Assembly: GCF_002367995.1 (NCBI RefSeq)
Contig: NZ_AP018207.1
Location: 4,277,083 to 4,341,082, forward strand
DNA: 64,000 nt
Reading direction: 5' to 3'
From: Calothrix brevissima NIES-22
GTDB taxonomy: Bacteria; Cyanobacteriota; Cyanobacteriia; Cyanobacteriales; Nostocaceae
Part shown: one piece after another, positions 1 through 10,827 of the stretch
Position numbering within the stretch: position 1 is the stretch's first letter
How the letters are laid out: each line of letters begins with the position of its first letter
Notes under the pieces: model-generated
Seen by the model: the letters and a program-made list of their open reading frames with translations, nothing else
Database searches by the model: none
Told to the model about the DNA's origin: nothing
Position numbers and translations under genes: made by a program

Positions 1-2
1 TA

Positions 3-323
3 GTTACCGACGAGTTGGTGGAACATGCGACAACCGAGATTCAGCAAGTAATCCAGACTCAAGATTTACGTTATTTTCAAATTTTGCGGACTCATTGGTT
101 ATTGCGTCCTGGTACTGATGATATTGCAGGCGATCGCATTTTGCATCAACTGCGGGAAAATCTGTGGCGAGTATATGGTGCAACTTTACCCCAAACCCTA
201 GAGCCAATTTTCTTGCTGTTAAAAAATAAATCTCCCTTAGCGGTTGGTTACATTGCTTGTAATTTAGCAGCAATTATTCAGCAATTAAGCATATTTTTTT
301 CAATACCCGATTTTTCACAGTAA
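3..323 (+). CDS. 3' part of an unrecognised gene, cut by the window edge
   Basis: An open frame runs in from the left edge (reading begins V-T-D-E-L-V at base 3) and stops with TAA at 321-323, so the true start lies outside the window. The visible 106 or so residues look helical, with a hydrophobic stretch near the end (LAVGYIACNLAAII). I do not recognise the family and assign no function. It points toward the large kinase but is separated from it by about 500 bp holding a repeat element, so the two are probably not one operon. Codon use, including a GGCGATCGC site, looks native. Confidence 0.55.
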   Translation, partial: VTDELVEHATTEIQQVIQTQDLRYFQILRTHWLLRPGTDDIAGDRILHQLRENLWRVYGATLPQTLEPIFLLLKNKSPLAVGYIACNLAAIIQQLSIFFSIPDFSQ

Positions 324-840
324 TTGCGCAAAAATTACCAAAAATCTTGATTTATTTAACCGCCAAGACGCCAAGAACGCCAAGAATTAATAGAGTGTGC
401 GTAAGTCCTATTTCACAGAAGTCAAGAAATAAATATTTTTATTTTTAGGCTTAATTATACCAATTGGAAAACAGATGGTAGGGGTATGAGCATTGCCATG
501 CACTCTAGAATATATTGATTTGCTGGAAACGATATTTAAATATTATTAAAAGTCTTCCTCCCTAAGACATATACCAAAAGGAATAGATAAAAAACTCTGG
601 AAATATTTACTGTAGAAAAATCTCCTAGAAGCGGCTATCCTCAGAACGATGCAAAGGCTATGATTGGCTATATGAGGCACAAACAAGTGTTGTGTCAACC
701 TTGTTTCTAAATAGTTAAGGATAAAGTTATTGGCTGAATTTAACCCCGTTCTAAATATTGCCAATTCAGAACTTAACACTATTCCCCAAGTCAAAATGGG
801 GAGAAAAAGTATATAAAATTAATTCCTAAAGGATACGGTA
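324..840. other. Intergenic region upstream of the HAMP-array kinase
   Basis: No convincing gene. It holds a short direct repeat around 360-390 (CGCCAAGA-type units, a common Nostocales spacer motif), a decayed miniature element at 457-545, and the kinase ribosome-binding site (AAAGGA at 828-833). The promoter of the kinase should lie here but I cannot place it. Confidence 0.5.
457..545 (+). repeat. Family A miniature element, degenerate copy
   Basis: The left end ATACCAATT at 457-465 and the internal core (GGTAGGGG then CTCTAGAATATATTGAT) match copies at 14679, 14855, 15457 and 24026. The right terminal AATTGGTAT is not recognisable here, so this copy is decayed. Confidence 0.6.
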
Positions 841-3800
841 ATGGCAACTGAACAGTTAATCAGAGAAAGCGACAACCTAGATTTAAAACAGCTATTGAGA
901 ACGTTAAATGCTGTAAAAAAAGGCGATTTTTCTGCTCGGATGCCTATCGATCAAACAGGAATGGCGGGTAAAATTGCGGATACGCTGAATGATATTATCG
1001 ATCAGAATGAGCGCATGGCAGCAGAGCTACAGCGCATCGGTAATGTTGTGGGTAAAGATGGTAATGTTTCCGAACGCGCTTCTTTAGGAAATGTTCGCGG
1101 TTCTTGGTTAAGTTGCGTTAATTCTGTTAATACTTTAATTACCGATTTAGTCCAGCCTACAGCAGAAACTACAAGGGTAATTCGGGCTGTGGCTAATGGT
1201 GATTTATCCCAAACTATCGCCCCAGAAATTGAAGGTAGACCTTTGAAGGGGGAATTTCTCCAAACTGCTAATATTGTCAACACAATGGTAGACAGGCTTG
1301 GTTCCTTTGCGTCGGAAGTTACCAGGGTAGCGCGGGAAGTGGGGACAGAAGGGAAATTAGGCGTACAAGCTGAAGTTCGCGGTGTGGCGGGTACTTGGAA
1401 GGATTTGACTGATAACGTTAACTTGATGGCAGGAAATTTAACTGCCCAGGTGCGTAATATTGCGGAAGTTGCAACTGCGATCGCTAATGGTGATTTATCC
1501 AAGAAAATCACTGTCAATGTTAAAGGCGAAATTCTCGAATTGAAAAATACCGTCAACACGATGGTTGATCAATTAAATTCCTTTGCATCGGAAGTTACCA
1601 GGGTAGCAAGGGAAGTAGGAACGGAAGGGAAACTCGGTGTACAAGCAGAAGTTCGCGGTGTGGCGGGTACTTGGAAAGATTTAACTGATAACGTGAATTT
1701 GATGGCAGGAAATTTGACAGCCCAAGTACGTAATATTGCAGAAGTGACAACGGCTGTAGCGAATGGCGATTTATCGAAGAAAATTACTGTAAACGTCAAA
1801 GGCGAAATTTTAGAGTTGAAAAACACCGTCAACATCATGGTGGATCAACTCAATTCCTTTGCATCGGAAGTTACTAGGGTAGCGCGGGAAGTAGGCGCGG
1901 AAGGGAAATTAGGCGGACAAGCAGAAGTTCGCGGTGTGGCTGGTACTTGGAAAGACTTAACCGACAGCGTGAACTTCATGGCGGGTAGTTTAACGGCGCA
2001 GGTGCGGAATATTGCAGAAGTAACTACAGCTGTGGCGAATGGCGACTTATCCAAGAAAATCACTGTGGATGTGAAGGGCGAAATTTTAGAGTTGAAAAAC
2101 ACCATTAATACAATGGTGGATCAGTTAAATTCCTTTGCGTCTGAGGTGACGCGGGTAGCGCGCGAGGTGGGAACGGAAGGGAAACTCGGCGTACAAGCGG
2201 AAGTTCGCGGTGTGGCTGGTACTTGGAAAGATTTAACTGATAACGTGAATTTGATGGCTGGGAATTTGACAGCCCAAGTGCGGAATATTGCGGAAGTAAC
2301 TACGGCTGTGGCGAATGGGGATTTATCGAAGAAAATCACCGTGGATGTGAAAGGCGAAATTTTAGAGTTGAAAAACACCGTCAATATAATGGTGGATCAA
2401 CTCAACTCCTTTGCATCGGAAGTTACTAGGGTAGCGCGGGAAGTAGGCGCGGAAGGGAAATTAGGGGGACAAGCGGAAGTTCGCGGTGTGGCTGGTACTT
2501 GGAAAGATTTAACTGACAGCGTGAATTTTATGGCGGGTAGTTTAACCGCCCAAGTGCGGAATATTGCGGAAGTAACTACAGCTGTGGCGACTGGTGATTT
2601 ATCCAAGAAAATCACCGTGGATGTGAAGGGCGAAATTTTGGAGTTGAAAAATACCATCAATACGATGGTGGATCAATTAAATTCCTTTGCGTCGGAAGTT
2701 ACCAGGGTAGCGCGAGAGGTGGGAAGTGAGGGGAAACTGGGAGTACAAGCTGATGTACGCGGTGTGGCTGGTACTTGGAAGGATTTAACCGACAGCGTGA
2801 ATTTTATGGCGGGTAGTTTAACGGCGCAGGTGCGGAATATTGCGGAAGTAACTACAGCTGTGGCGACTGGTGATTTATCCAAGAAAATTACTGTGGATGT
2901 GAAGGGTGAAATTTTGGAGTTGAAAAATACCATCAATACTATGGTGGATCAACTCAGTTCCTTTGCTTCTGAGGTAACGCGGGTAGCAAGGGAGGTGGGA
3001 ACGGAAGGAAAATTAGGCGTACAAGCAGAAGTGCGCGGTGTGGCAGGAACTTGGAAAGATTTAACAGGCGCGGTGAATATGATGGCTGGTAACCTTACCG
3101 ATCAAGTAAGGAATATAGCAGAAGTTGCAACTGCGATCGCAAATGGTGACTTATCCAAAAAAATTACTGTCCAAGTTAAAGGCGAAATTCTGGAGTTAAA
3201 AAACACCATCAATATCATGGTGGATCAATTAAATTCTTTCGCTTCGGAAGTAACTAGGGTAGCAAGGGAGGTGGGAAGCGAGGGGAAACTGGGAGTACAA
3301 GCTGATGTTAGAGGTGTTGCGGGAACTTGGAAAGACTTAACCGACAGCGTGAATTTTATGGCGGGTAGTTTGACAGCCCAAGTGCGGAACATCGCCGCAG
3401 TTACCACCGCAGTGGCGAATGGCGATTTATCGAAGAAGATTTCTGTGGATGTGAAAGGGGAAATTTTGGAGTTGAAAAACACCGTTAATACAATGGTGGA
3501 TCAACTTAATTCTTTCGCTTCTGAGGTAACTAGGGTAGCGCGCGAGGTGGGAACCGAAGGAAAACTCGGCGTACAAGCTGAGGTGAAGGGAGTTGCGGGA
3601 ACTTGGAAAGACTTAACCGACAGTGTAAACTTCATGGCGGGAAGCTTGACAGCCCAAGTACGGAACATTGCAGAAGTAACCACGGCGGTGGCGAATGGCG
3701 ATTTATCCAAGAAAATCACCGTAGATGTGAAGGGTGAAATTTTGGAGTTGAAAAACACCATCAACACGATGGTGGATCAATTAAACTCCTTCGCGTCGGA

Positions 3801-6800
3801 AGTAACGCGGGTAGCAAGGGAAGTGGGAACGGAAGGAAAACTCGGCGTACAAGCTTATGTTAGAGGTGTGGCGGGGACTTGGAAAGACCTCACCGACAAT
3901 GTAAACTCAATGGCGGGGAACTTAACAGCCCAGGTGCGGAACATTGCAGAAGTTACCAAAGCGGTGGCGAATGGCGATTTATCGAAGAAAATCACCGTCG
4001 ATGTGCGCGGGGAAATCTTGGAGTTGAAAGACACCATCAATACAATGGTGGATCAACTGAGTTCCTTTGCATCGGAAGTCACTAGGGTGGCGCGGGAGGT
4101 GGGAACGGAAGGAAAATTAGGTGGACAAGCCCAAGTTCAAGGTGTGGCGGGAACTTGGAAGGATTTGACCGATAACGTGAATTCGATGGCGGGTAATTTA
4201 ACAGCCCAAGTACGTGGTATCGCCAGAGTTGTCACGGCGGTGGCGAATGGGGACTTAAAACGTAAACTCATGTTAGATGCGAAGGGAGAAATTGAAACCC
4301 TCGCGGAAACAATCAACGAAATGATTGATACTCTAGCAACCTTCGCCAATCAGGTAACTACAGTCGCGCGGGAAGTAGGAATTGAAGGAAAATTAGGCGG
4401 ACAAGCCAGAGTACCTGGGGCGGCGGGTACTTGGAAAGATTTGACCGATAATGTGAACGAACTGGCTGCAACATTAACTACACAGCTAAGAGCGATCGCA
4501 GAAGTTGCAACAGCCGTAACCAAAGGCGATTTAACTCGGTCGATTGCGGTGGAAGCTTTAGGAGAAGTCGCTATCCTCAAAGACAACATCAACCAAATGA
4601 TCGCCAATTTGCGGGAAACTACCCAGAAAAATACTGAGCAGGATTGGTTAAAAACGAACCTGGCTAAGTTTACCCGGATGTTACAAGGTCAACGGGATTT
4701 AGAAACTGTTTCTAAACTCATCCTCTCAGAACTTGCGCCGTTAGTAGGCGCACAACATGGCGTATTCTATATGATGGAAGCCGCAGATCATCAGGCTTTT
4801 CTCAAATTATTGAGTAGCTATGCTTATCGCGAACGTCGCCATTTAGCGAACCGCTTCTACCTGGGTGAGGGTTTAGTAGGACAATGCGCTTTAGAAAAAG
4901 AACGGATTCTGTTAACAGAAGTCCCCAGCGATTATGTGAAAATTAGCTCAGGTTTAGGCGAAGCTTCCCCCCTAAATGCGGTTGTGTTACCTGTGTTGTT
5001 TGAAGGACAAGTTACAGCCGTTATAGAATTAGCTTCCTTCCGTCGCTTCAGCGAGATTCATTTAACCTTCTTCGATCAACTCACCGAAAGTATTGCGATC
5101 GTCTTAAATACTATCGCCGCTTCCATGCGCACCGAAGAATTACTCAAACAATCCCAATCCTTAGCGGAAGAACTGCAAACCCAGCAAAACGAACTGAGAG
5201 AAACCAACAAACGCCTAGAACAGCAAGCCCAATCACTCAAAGCATCCGAAGATTTACTCAAAGGACAGCAAGAAGAACTCCAACAAACCAACGCCGAATT
5301 AGAAGAAAAAGCCGAATTGTTGGCGTTGCAAAAGAAAGAAGTTGAACGGAAGAATTTAGAGATAGAACAAGCGAGACGTTCTTTAGAAGAGAAAGCCGAA
5401 CAACTAGCCCTCTCATCTAAATATAAATCTGAATTCCTGGCGAATATGTCCCACGAATTGCGGACACCCCTAAATAGCTTGTTAATTTTGGCGCGATTAT
5501 TAGCTGATAACACCGAAGGTAATCTCACCACCAAACAAATTGAATATAGTCAGACAATTTACTCTGCGGGTACTGACTTATTAACCTTAATTAACGACAT
5601 TCTGGATTTGGCGAAAATCGAATCCGGAACCATGTCCATTGACATGCATCAGATGCTGTTTTCAGAGTTAGGCGATCAATTAGAACGCACCTTTGGACAA
5701 ATTGCTCAGAACAAAGGACTGGGCTTTACAATTGAACTTGCGCCTGACTTACCCAAAACTCTCTACACTGATAGCAAACGCTTACAACAAGTCCTAAAGA
5801 ACTTACTTTCCAACGCTTTTAAATTTACCGAACGTGGAGAAGTTCGTTTACGAGTAGAAGTAGTTAAAGCCGGTTGGAATTCATCACAAGAAACCTTGAA
5901 TCGCGCCCACAGTGTAATTGCTTTCTCTGTCAGCGATACAGGTATCGGAATTGCGCCAGATAAACAAAAAGTAATATTTGAAGCGTTCCAACAAGCCGAT
6001 GGTAGTACTAGTAGAAAATACGGCGGTACAGGATTAGGTTTATCAATTAGCCGAGAAATCGCCCGCTTATTTGGTGGAGAAATTAAACTGATCAGCGAAC
6101 CGAATCAAGGTAGTACCTTTACTTTCTACCTTCCCCAAACCAGCCCAGAGTTACGCGGTTTGAGTTCTGAAGTTTTAACACCAAGACCAATTTCTAGCCC
6201 TCAATTCCTCGCTGCTACTAACCATTCTCCCGTACTCAACGACGATCGCGCAATCTTAGCCGAAGACGATCGCGTTTTATTAATCGTCGAAGATGATATT
6301 AACTTCGCCCGTATCCTTTTAGATATGGCGCGACAGCAAGGATTTAAAGTAATTACCGCCCAAAATGGCAGTATTGGACTTACCTTAGCCCAACAATATC
6401 ATCCTTCCGCCATTTTATTAGATATCCGCCTCCCAGAAATGGACGGATGGACGGTGTTAGACAGATTAAAACATAATCCTCAAACCCGTCACATCCCCGT
6501 TCATATCATCACCGTAGAAGAAGGAAGACAGCGCGGTTTACAACTCGGCGCGATCGCATATTTACAAAAACCCTTAACCAGCGAAGTGATTTCCGAAGCC
6601 TTAACTAAAATTAAAGGCTTTATCGAACGGCGAGTGAAAAACCTACTAGTAGTAGAAGATGACGACACCCAACGCCACAGCATCGTTGAATTGATTGGAA
6701 ATAACGACGTAACTACCACAGCCGTGGGTACAGGAAAAGCCGCCCTCGAAGCGATTCAAAATCAGTACTATGATTGTCTAGTGCTGGATTTAGGCTTACC

Positions 6801-7440
6801 AGATATGACAGGTTTTGAGTTAATCGAGCAGATTAAACTCTTACCCAATGGGAAAAGCTTACCAATTATCATTTATACAGGTCAAGAACTGAGTAGAACC
6901 CAAGAAACAGAACTAAGACGATTAGCCGATACCATCATAGTTAAAGATGTGCGATCGCCAGAACGTCTCTTAGATGAGACAGCACTATTTTTACATCGCG
7001 TCCAAGCAAATCTACCAGCACCAAAACGGGAAATACTCGAACAGCTACATGCTAGAGACTATTTACTCACAAATAAAAAAGTATTAATTGTTGATGACGA
7101 TGTGCGTAACATCTTCGCCTTAACAAGTATGCTCGAACGATATCAAATGCAAGTAGTTTATGCAGAGAATGGTAGAGAAGGAATTGTCCTGTTAGAAAAT
7201 ACACCAGACATTGATATTGTTTTAATGGACGTAATGATGCCAGAAATGGACGGTTACGAAACAACCAAACTCATCCGCCAAAACAATAAATTACGCAGTT
7301 TACCAATTATTGCCCTCACCGCCAAAGCCATGCAAGGCGATCGCGAAAAATGCATTGCCGCCGGTGCATCAGACTACATCACCAAGCCTGTAGATACGGA
7401 ACAATTGCTTTCTTTATTGCGCGTTTGGTTGTATAGGTAA
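841..7440 (+). CDS. Giant HAMP-array hybrid histidine kinase (HAMP x14, GAF, HisKA, HATPase, REC x3)
   Basis: A 2199-residue cytoplasmic-looking hybrid sensor kinase with no obvious membrane segment. Residues 1 to about 1260 are about 14 HAMP modules, twelve of them in exact 92-residue register. A GAF domain follows (about 1286-1426), then a Q/E-rich coiled coil. HisKA comes next ([15 protein letters not shown], phospho-acceptor His1538). The HATPase shows an N box near 1650 and G boxes DTGIGI near 1698 and GGTGLGL near 1727. Three receiver domains follow with acceptor Asp1861, Asp1983 and Asp2130. Long HAMP arrays of this kind occur in group III (Nik1-like) osmosensing hybrid kinases, where alternating HAMPs pass signal to the kinase core. 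That role is inference here. The ATG has an AAAGGA box 7 bp upstream. A CheR gene follows after a repeat-filled gap, suggesting a chemosensory or adaptation link. All catalytic residues appear intact. Confidence 0.93.
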   Translation: MATEQLIRESDNLDLKQLLRTLNAVKKGDFSARMPIDQTGMAGKIADTLNDIIDQNERMAAELQRIGNVVGKDGNVSERASLGNVRGSWLSCVNSVNTLITDLVQPTAETTRVIRAVANGDLSQTIAPEIEGRPLKGEFLQTANIVNTMVDRLGSFASEVTRVAREVGTEGKLGVQAEVRGVAGTWKDLTDNVNLMAGNLTAQVRNIAEVATAIANGDLSKKITVNVKGEILELKNTVNTMVDQLNSFASEVTRVAREVGTEGKLGVQAEVRGVAGTWKDLTDNVNLMAGNLTAQVRNIAEVTTAVANGDLSKKITVNVKGEILELKNTVNIMVDQLNSFASEVTRVAREVGAEGKLGGQAEVRGVAGTWKDLTDSVNFMAGSLTAQVRNIAEVTTAVANGDLSKKITVDVKGEILELKNTINTMVDQLNSFASEVTRVAREVGTEGKLGVQAEVRGVAGTWKDLTDNVNLMAGNLTAQVRNIAEVTTAVANGDLSKKITVDVKGEILELKNTVNIMVDQLNSFASEVTRVAREVGAEGKLGGQAEVRGVAGTWKDLTDSVNFMAGSLTAQVRNIAEVTTAVATGDLSKKITVDVKGEILELKNTINTMVDQLNSFASEVTRVAREVGSEGKLGVQADVRGVAGTWKDLTDSVNFMAGSLTAQVRNIAEVTTAVATGDLSKKITVDVKGEILELKNTINTMVDQLSSFASEVTRVAREVGTEGKLGVQAEVRGVAGTWKDLTGAVNMMAGNLTDQVRNIAEVATAIANGDLSKKITVQVKGEILELKNTINIMVDQLNSFASEVTRVAREVGSEGKLGVQADVRGVAGTWKDLTDSVNFMAGSLTAQVRNIAAVTTAVANGDLSKKISVDVKGEILELKNTVNTMVDQLNSFASEVTRVAREVGTEGKLGVQAEVKGVAGTWKDLTDSVNFMAGSLTAQVRNIAEVTTAVANGDLSKKITVDVKGEILELKNTINTMVDQLNSFASEVTRVAREVGTEGKLGVQAYVRGVAGTWKDLTDNVNSMAGNLTAQVRNIAEVTKAVANGDLSKKITVDVRGEILELKDTINTMVDQLSSFASEVTRVAREVGTEGKLGGQAQVQGVAGTWKDLTDNVNSMAGNLTAQVRGIARVVTAVANGDLKRKLMLDAKGEIETLAETINEMIDTLATFANQVTTVAREVGIEGKLGGQARVPGAAGTWKDLTDNVNELAATLTTQLRAIAEVATAVTKGDLTRSIAVEALGEVAILKDNINQMIANLRETTQKNTEQDWLKTNLAKFTRMLQGQRDLETVSKLILSELAPLVGAQHGVFYMMEAADHQAFLKLLSSYAYRERRHLANRFYLGEGLVGQCALEKERILLTEVPSDYVKISSGLGEASPLNAVVLPVLFEGQVTAVIELASFRRFSEIHLTFFDQLTESIAIVLNTIAASMRTEELLKQSQSLAEELQTQQNELRETNKRLEQQAQSLKASEDLLKGQQEELQQTNAELEEKAELLALQKKEVERKNLEIEQARRSLEEKAEQLALSSKYKSEFLANMSHELRTPLNSLLILARLLADNTEGNLTTKQIEYSQTIYSAGTDLLTLINDILDLAKIESGTMSIDMHQMLFSELGDQLERTFGQIAQNKGLGFTIELAPDLPKTLYTDSKRLQQVLKNLLSNAFKFTERGEVRLRVEVVKAGWNSSQETLNRAHSVIAFSVSDTGIGIAPDKQKVIFEAFQQADGSTSRKYGGTGLGLSISREIARLFGGEIKLISEPNQGSTFTFYLPQTSPELRGLSSEVLTPRPISSPQFLAATNHSPVLNDDRAILAEDDRVLLIVEDDINFARILLDMARQQGFKVITAQNGSIGLTLAQQYHPSAILLDIRLPEMDGWTVLDRLKHNPQTRHIPVHIITVEEGRQRGLQLGAIAYLQKPLTSEVISEALTKIKGFIERRVKNLLVVEDDDTQRHSIVELIGNNDVTTTAVGTGKAALEAIQNQYYDCLVLDLGLPDMTGFELIEQIKLLPNGKSLPIIIYTGQELSRTQETELRRLADTIIVKDVRSPERLLDETALFLHRVQANLPAPKREILEQLHARDYLLTNKKVLIVDDDVRNIFALTSMLERYQMQVVYAENGREGIVLLENTPDIDIVLMDVMMPEMDGYETTKLIRQNNKLRSLPIIALTAKAMQGDREKCIAAGASDYITKPVDTEQLLSLLRVWLYR
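1303..4614 (+). repeat. Twelve 276-bp tandem units (HAMP array) inside the kinase gene
   Basis: The codon row for SFASEV recurs every 276 bp from 1303 through 4063, and its diverged counterpart (TFANQV) lies at 4339. The spacing stays exact, with no insertion or deletion. Units 1-10 are nearly identical; units 11-12 are diverged. Units 2-3 and 4-5 share the same variants ([18 protein letters not shown]), indicating a 552-bp higher-order duplication. Confidence 0.9.
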
Positions 7441-7469
7441 GGGCATGGGGCATTGGGCATTGGGCATTG
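7441..7469. repeat. Heptameric spacer repeat (GGGCATT/GGGGCAT)
   Basis: Runs of GGGCATG and GGGCATT heptamers directly after the kinase stop codon. This is one of the short tandem repeat types common between genes of heterocystous cyanobacteria. A family C element abuts it. Confidence 0.8.
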
Positions 7470-7659
7470 GTGTCAACTTAAGGCAAAACCCGCTTGATGA
7501 CAACGTTCTGCCCTCACCCCCAACCCCTCTCCCAGCAGGAGAGGGGAGCAAGAGATTTAATTCCCCTTCTCCTGGGGGAGAAGGGGTGAGGGGATGAGGG
7601 CGAGGGTTTTTGTACAACAAGCGCCGTATATAGCTTTTAGCTTAATTTGACAGGTATGG
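7464..7659 (+). mobile_element. Family C miniature inverted-repeat element, copy 1
   Basis: The ends are GTGTCAACTTAA at 7470-7481 and TTAATTTGACAG at 7642-7653, an inverted pair with two mismatches. Between them is a GC-rich palindrome (CCCTCACCCC ... GGGGTGAGGG) that would fold into a long hairpin. The inner distance between termini is 184 bp, the same as in copy 2 at 15506-15701. It sits inside GGGCATT repeats, so its outer edges and any target duplication are ambiguous here. It carries no protein. Confidence 0.7.
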
Positions 7660-7695
7660 GCATGGGGCATTGGGCTAGAGGTTTTGAGGTTGGAA

Positions 7696-7989
7696 GTTAG
7701 AGTTTTGATTGCGGAGGTTGCAGCTTTTATCTTGGAAATTGTAGTTTTAAGCATGAATGTTGTGGCTTTAAACCTCAACGTTGCGCCTTTGATGTCGGAA
7801 TTTGCGGCTTTAAACTTCAACGTTGCGCCTTTGATGTCGGAAGTTGCAGCTTTAAACCTCAACGTTGCGCCTTTGATGTCGGAAGTTGCAGCTTTAAACC
7901 TCAACATTGCGCCTTTGATGTCGGAAATTGCAGCTTTAAACCTCAACGTTGCACCTTTTATCTCGAAAGTTGCACCTTTTAGCCTAACT
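7696..7989 (+). repeat. Array of fourteen 21-bp units, open on both strands
   Basis: Two alternating 21-bp half-units repeat without indel: GTTGCGCCTTTGATGTCGGA plus one base, and GTTGCAGCTTTAAACCTCAA plus one base. The first three units are diverged and the central ones nearly identical. Because 21 is a multiple of 3, both strands stay open. The plus strand reads as VAPLMSE/VAALNLN heptads (frame 7684-7998, TTG start). The minus strand reads LRFKAAT/SDIKGAT heptads (frame 7557-7946). No convincing ribosome-binding site was seen for either, so I annotate a repeat and not a gene. Confidence 0.75.
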
Positions 7990-8003
7990 TTTGATTAATA
8001 ATA

Positions 8004-8078
8004 CCCAATGCCCAATGCCCCATGCCCAATGCCCAATGCCCAATGCCCCATGCCCCATGCCCAATACCCCATGCCCCA
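8004..8078. repeat. Heptameric spacer repeat (CCCAATG/CCCCATG) running into cheR
   Basis: About ten CCCAATG or CCCCATG heptamers. They contain many in-frame ATGs and blur the start of the following gene. The last ATG in frame is at 8071. Confidence 0.85.
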
Positions 8079-8889
8079 TTTAGAAGACATCGAAATTCAA
8101 CTTTTGCTAGAGGGCATATACCGTTACTATGGTTTAGATTTTCGCAATTATGCACTAGCTTCTCTAAAACGTAGAATTTGGAATACTATTCGCGCAGAAA
8201 ATTTAACTACCATCTCCGCTTTACAAGAAAAAGTTCTGCACGATCGCGAATGTATGGAACGATTTTTACTAAATCTTTCCGTTCATGTAACTTCCATGTT
8301 TCGCGATGCTGACTTTTATATTGCCTTTAGAAATAAAGTTATTCCGCTATTAAAAACCTATCCTTTTATTCGCATCTGGCACGCAGGTTGTTCTACTGGC
8401 GAAGAAGTTTATTCTATGGCAATTTTGCTGCAAGAAGAAGGACTTTATCATCGTTCCCGTCTTTATGCCACAGATATGAATGAAACAGTACTGCGCAAAG
8501 CAAAAGATGGGATTTTTCCTTTAGAATTAATGCAGCAGTATACCCATAATTATTTACAAGCAGGGGGTAAAACTTATTTTTCTGAATATTACACAGCCGC
8601 CTATGATAGCGCCATATTTCGATCATCCCTCAAGGAAAATATTGTTTTTTCACCCCACAATTTAGTCACAGATGGTTCTTTTAATGAATTTAATGTCATC
8701 TTTTGCCGCAACGTTTTAATCTACTTTGATAAAACCCTGCAACAGAGGGTACATCATTTACTTTATGACAGCTTAATTAGGTTTGGGATTTTAGGTTTAG
8801 GACGCCAAGAATCTCTAAAATTTACACCTTATGAACAACAGTATGAAGCCTTAGATAATCGGGAAAAGCTTTATCGGAGGATAGGTTAG
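8071..8889 (+). CDS. cheR: CheR-type protein-glutamate methyltransferase
   Basis: A SAM-dependent methyltransferase of 272 residues that would methylate glutamates on chemoreceptor-like proteins. The CheR fold is clear: an N-terminal helical part, the SAM-binding motif (HAGCSTGEEVYS) and the late conserved FCRNVLIYFD segment. I place the start at ATG 8071 because the 21 codons upstream (from 8008) are only the CCCAATG/CCCCATG spacer repeat translated; a start inside the repeat cannot be excluded. No CheB follows. The only nearby candidate partner is the HAMP-array kinase upstream, and free-standing CheR genes next to hybrid kinases are common in Nostocales. Substrate is inference. Confidence 0.9.
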   Translation: MPHLEDIEIQLLLEGIYRYYGLDFRNYALASLKRRIWNTIRAENLTTISALQEKVLHDRECMERFLLNLSVHVTSMFRDADFYIAFRNKVIPLLKTYPFIRIWHAGCSTGEEVYSMAILLQEEGLYHRSRLYATDMNETVLRKAKDGIFPLELMQQYTHNYLQAGGKTYFSEYYTAAYDSAIFRSSLKENIVFSPHNLVTDGSFNEFNVIFCRNVLIYFDKTLQQRVHHLLYDSLIRFGILGLGRQESLKFTPYEQQYEALDNREKLYRRIG

Positions 8890-8994
8890 AAGTGAATTGA
8901 TTATATGTTGCCTGAATACCTTGTAGAAGCTCAAAACAATATGATATTGGTGTAACAAACCAGGCTGCTTATATAAAAGAAGGAAGCTAATATC

Positions 8995-10728
8995 ATGCTG
9001 AGGCGGACTTTTCCCTCGCCAGAAGCTCTGCGACGCTTACCATTTGGTTTGGCTGATGTGGCTCTGATTCTTGCTACATTAGTATTAGTCGGACTAATTG
9101 CCCGTGTAGGCGCAGGGACGCTGATCGGCTTTGTCCCGCCAGACGTTGTACCTAGTGTCAACTTAGATCCAGTTAATTTGCCATATTATGCAGGGCGTTC
9201 CACTCTACGAATGTTTATTGCCCTGTTTTGCTCAACTTTATTTACTTTAATATACGGCTACATTGCCGCCAAAAGTCGGCGAGCAGAGCGAGTTCTCATT
9301 CCCCTGCTGGATATTTTACAGTCAGTTCCCGTCTTGGGCTTTTTATCAATTACAGTCACAGGGTTTATTGCCTTGTTTCCTGGTAGTTTATTAGGTTTAG
9401 AAGCCGCCTCGATTTTTGCGATTTTTACCAGCCAAGTCTGGAATATGACATTCTCTTTTTACCAATCATTGAGAACAGTGCCACCAGAACTGGATGAAGC
9501 AGCAAGACTGTACCACCTATCAGCATGGCAAAGGTTTACAAAATTAGAAGTACCTTCAGCGATGATTGGGCTGCTATGGAATGCCATGATGAGTTTTGGG
9601 GGTGGTTGGTTCTTTGTCGCCGCAAGTGAAGCTATCAGTGTCTTGAACCAGAAGTATACTTTACCAGGACTTGGTTCTTATGTGGCATCTGCCATTACCA
9701 AAGAAGATATGTCTGCTTTAGGCTGGGCATTACTGGTAATTGTGGTGATAATTTTATTGGTAGATCAACTATTCTGGCGACCGTTGATTGCTTGGACAGA
9801 TAAGTTTCGTTTAGAAACGAGTGCAGCAGCAGAAGCACCAGAGTCTTGGCTACTAGATTTAATCAAAGCGGCCAGACTTCCGAGTTTGATTGCTCAAGTA
9901 TTGACTCCCGTAGGTGAAGTTGTCAACCGCTTTCTATCATCATTGACACCACCACGCCCAATCCATAATGTAGATGAAAAGCAGCAGCTATTGAGCGATC
10001 GCCTCTACAACTTCGCTGTATTAATAGTAATTGGTGTACTTTTGGTGATTGGGTTGCACTTTATTCTCACCACAGTGGGTTTAGGTGAAGTATTCAAGGC
10101 ATTTTCACTAGGGTTACTGACCTTGGGGCGGGTGTTAGTGCTATTGATAGCAGCATCACTGATATGGACACCGATTGGTGTTGCGATCGGCTTTAACCCC
10201 AAACTAGCACGTCTCTTACAACCAGTAGTGCAATTTTTGGCATCGTTTCCCGCTAACTTTATCTTTCCCTTTGCTACCTTGTTCTTTATTCGTGCCCACA
10301 TCAGCATCAATTTCGGTAGCATCCTGTTAATGTCCTTGGGCGCACAGTGGTACATTCTGTTTAATTCCATCGCCGGAGCCATGAGTATACCTACAGATCT
10401 GCGGGAAATGGCCAAAGATGTGGGTTTACATGGCTGGAAATTATGGCAAAAATTGATTATTCCTGGTATTTTCTCTTCTTGGGTGACAGGCGGCGTAACT
10501 GCCAGTGGCGGAGCATGGAACGCCAGCATTGTCTCTGAAATTGTCAGTTGGGGACAAACCACTTTGACAGCAACCGGGTTAGGAGCATATATTGCCGAAG
10601 CGACCGCAGCAGGTGACTGGCCGCGTATCACCTTGGGAATCGGTATGATGAGTCTGTATGTAGTTGGTTTAAATCGATTATTCTGGCGACGGTTGTATCA
10701 CCTAGCAGAAACAAAATACCATTTATAA
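8995..10728 (+). CDS. ABC importer permease, two fused BPD_transp_1 domains (nitrate/sulfonate-like family)
   Basis: A 577-residue inner-membrane permease made of two fused transmembrane halves, one at about 60-265 and one at about 335-570. Each carries the EAA-type loop that contacts the ATPase (PPELDEAARLYHLSAWQRF and PTDLREMAKDVGLHGWKLW). ATG 8995 has a GAAGGAAG box 8 bp upstream. It resembles the nitrate/sulfonate/bicarbonate ABC families, but their permeases normally work as dimers of single-domain subunits; here one chain supplies both halves. The ATPase gene lies 99 bp downstream. No periplasmic binding protein is adjacent, so the substrate is unknown. Confidence 0.9.
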   Translation: MLRRTFPSPEALRRLPFGLADVALILATLVLVGLIARVGAGTLIGFVPPDVVPSVNLDPVNLPYYAGRSTLRMFIALFCSTLFTLIYGYIAAKSRRAERVLIPLLDILQSVPVLGFLSITVTGFIALFPGSLLGLEAASIFAIFTSQVWNMTFSFYQSLRTVPPELDEAARLYHLSAWQRFTKLEVPSAMIGLLWNAMMSFGGGWFFVAASEAISVLNQKYTLPGLGSYVASAITKEDMSALGWALLVIVVIILLVDQLFWRPLIAWTDKFRLETSAAAEAPESWLLDLIKAARLPSLIAQVLTPVGEVVNRFLSSLTPPRPIHNVDEKQQLLSDRLYNFAVLIVIGVLLVIGLHFILTTVGLGEVFKAFSLGLLTLGRVLVLLIAASLIWTPIGVAIGFNPKLARLLQPVVQFLASFPANFIFPFATLFFIRAHISINFGSILLMSLGAQWYILFNSIAGAMSIPTDLREMAKDVGLHGWKLWQKLIIPGIFSSWVTGGVTASGGAWNASIVSEIVSWGQTTLTATGLGAYIAEATAAGDWPRITLGIGMMSLYVVGLNRLFWRRLYHLAETKYHL

Positions 10729-10827
10729 AAATACATCTTTAAACTTTTTGTATAAGTTAACACCTGTTAAGAAAAAAACCTCAGTTAACCTATTCAAGAG
10801 CCAAGCTGATTAAAAAGTAGTGTAAAC

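Noticed and set aside
546-794. 82-codon minus-strand frame upstream of the HAMP kinase
   Set aside because: No ribosome-binding site, unusual composition and overlap with the kinase leader and a decayed repeat; no family resemblance.
1002-4607. Many minus-strand frames across the HAMP array
   Set aside because: They repeat every 276 bp as antisense shadows of the real coding units.
7414-7620. Minus-strand frame over the family C element
   Set aside because: It is the palindromic element translated; the same nonsense peptide appears over copy 2 at 15432-15659.
8008-8070. Extra 21 codons at the start of cheR
   Set aside because: Only the CCCAATG/CCCCATG spacer repeat translated (M-P-N-A and M-P-H-A units); ATG 8071 begins the conserved region.
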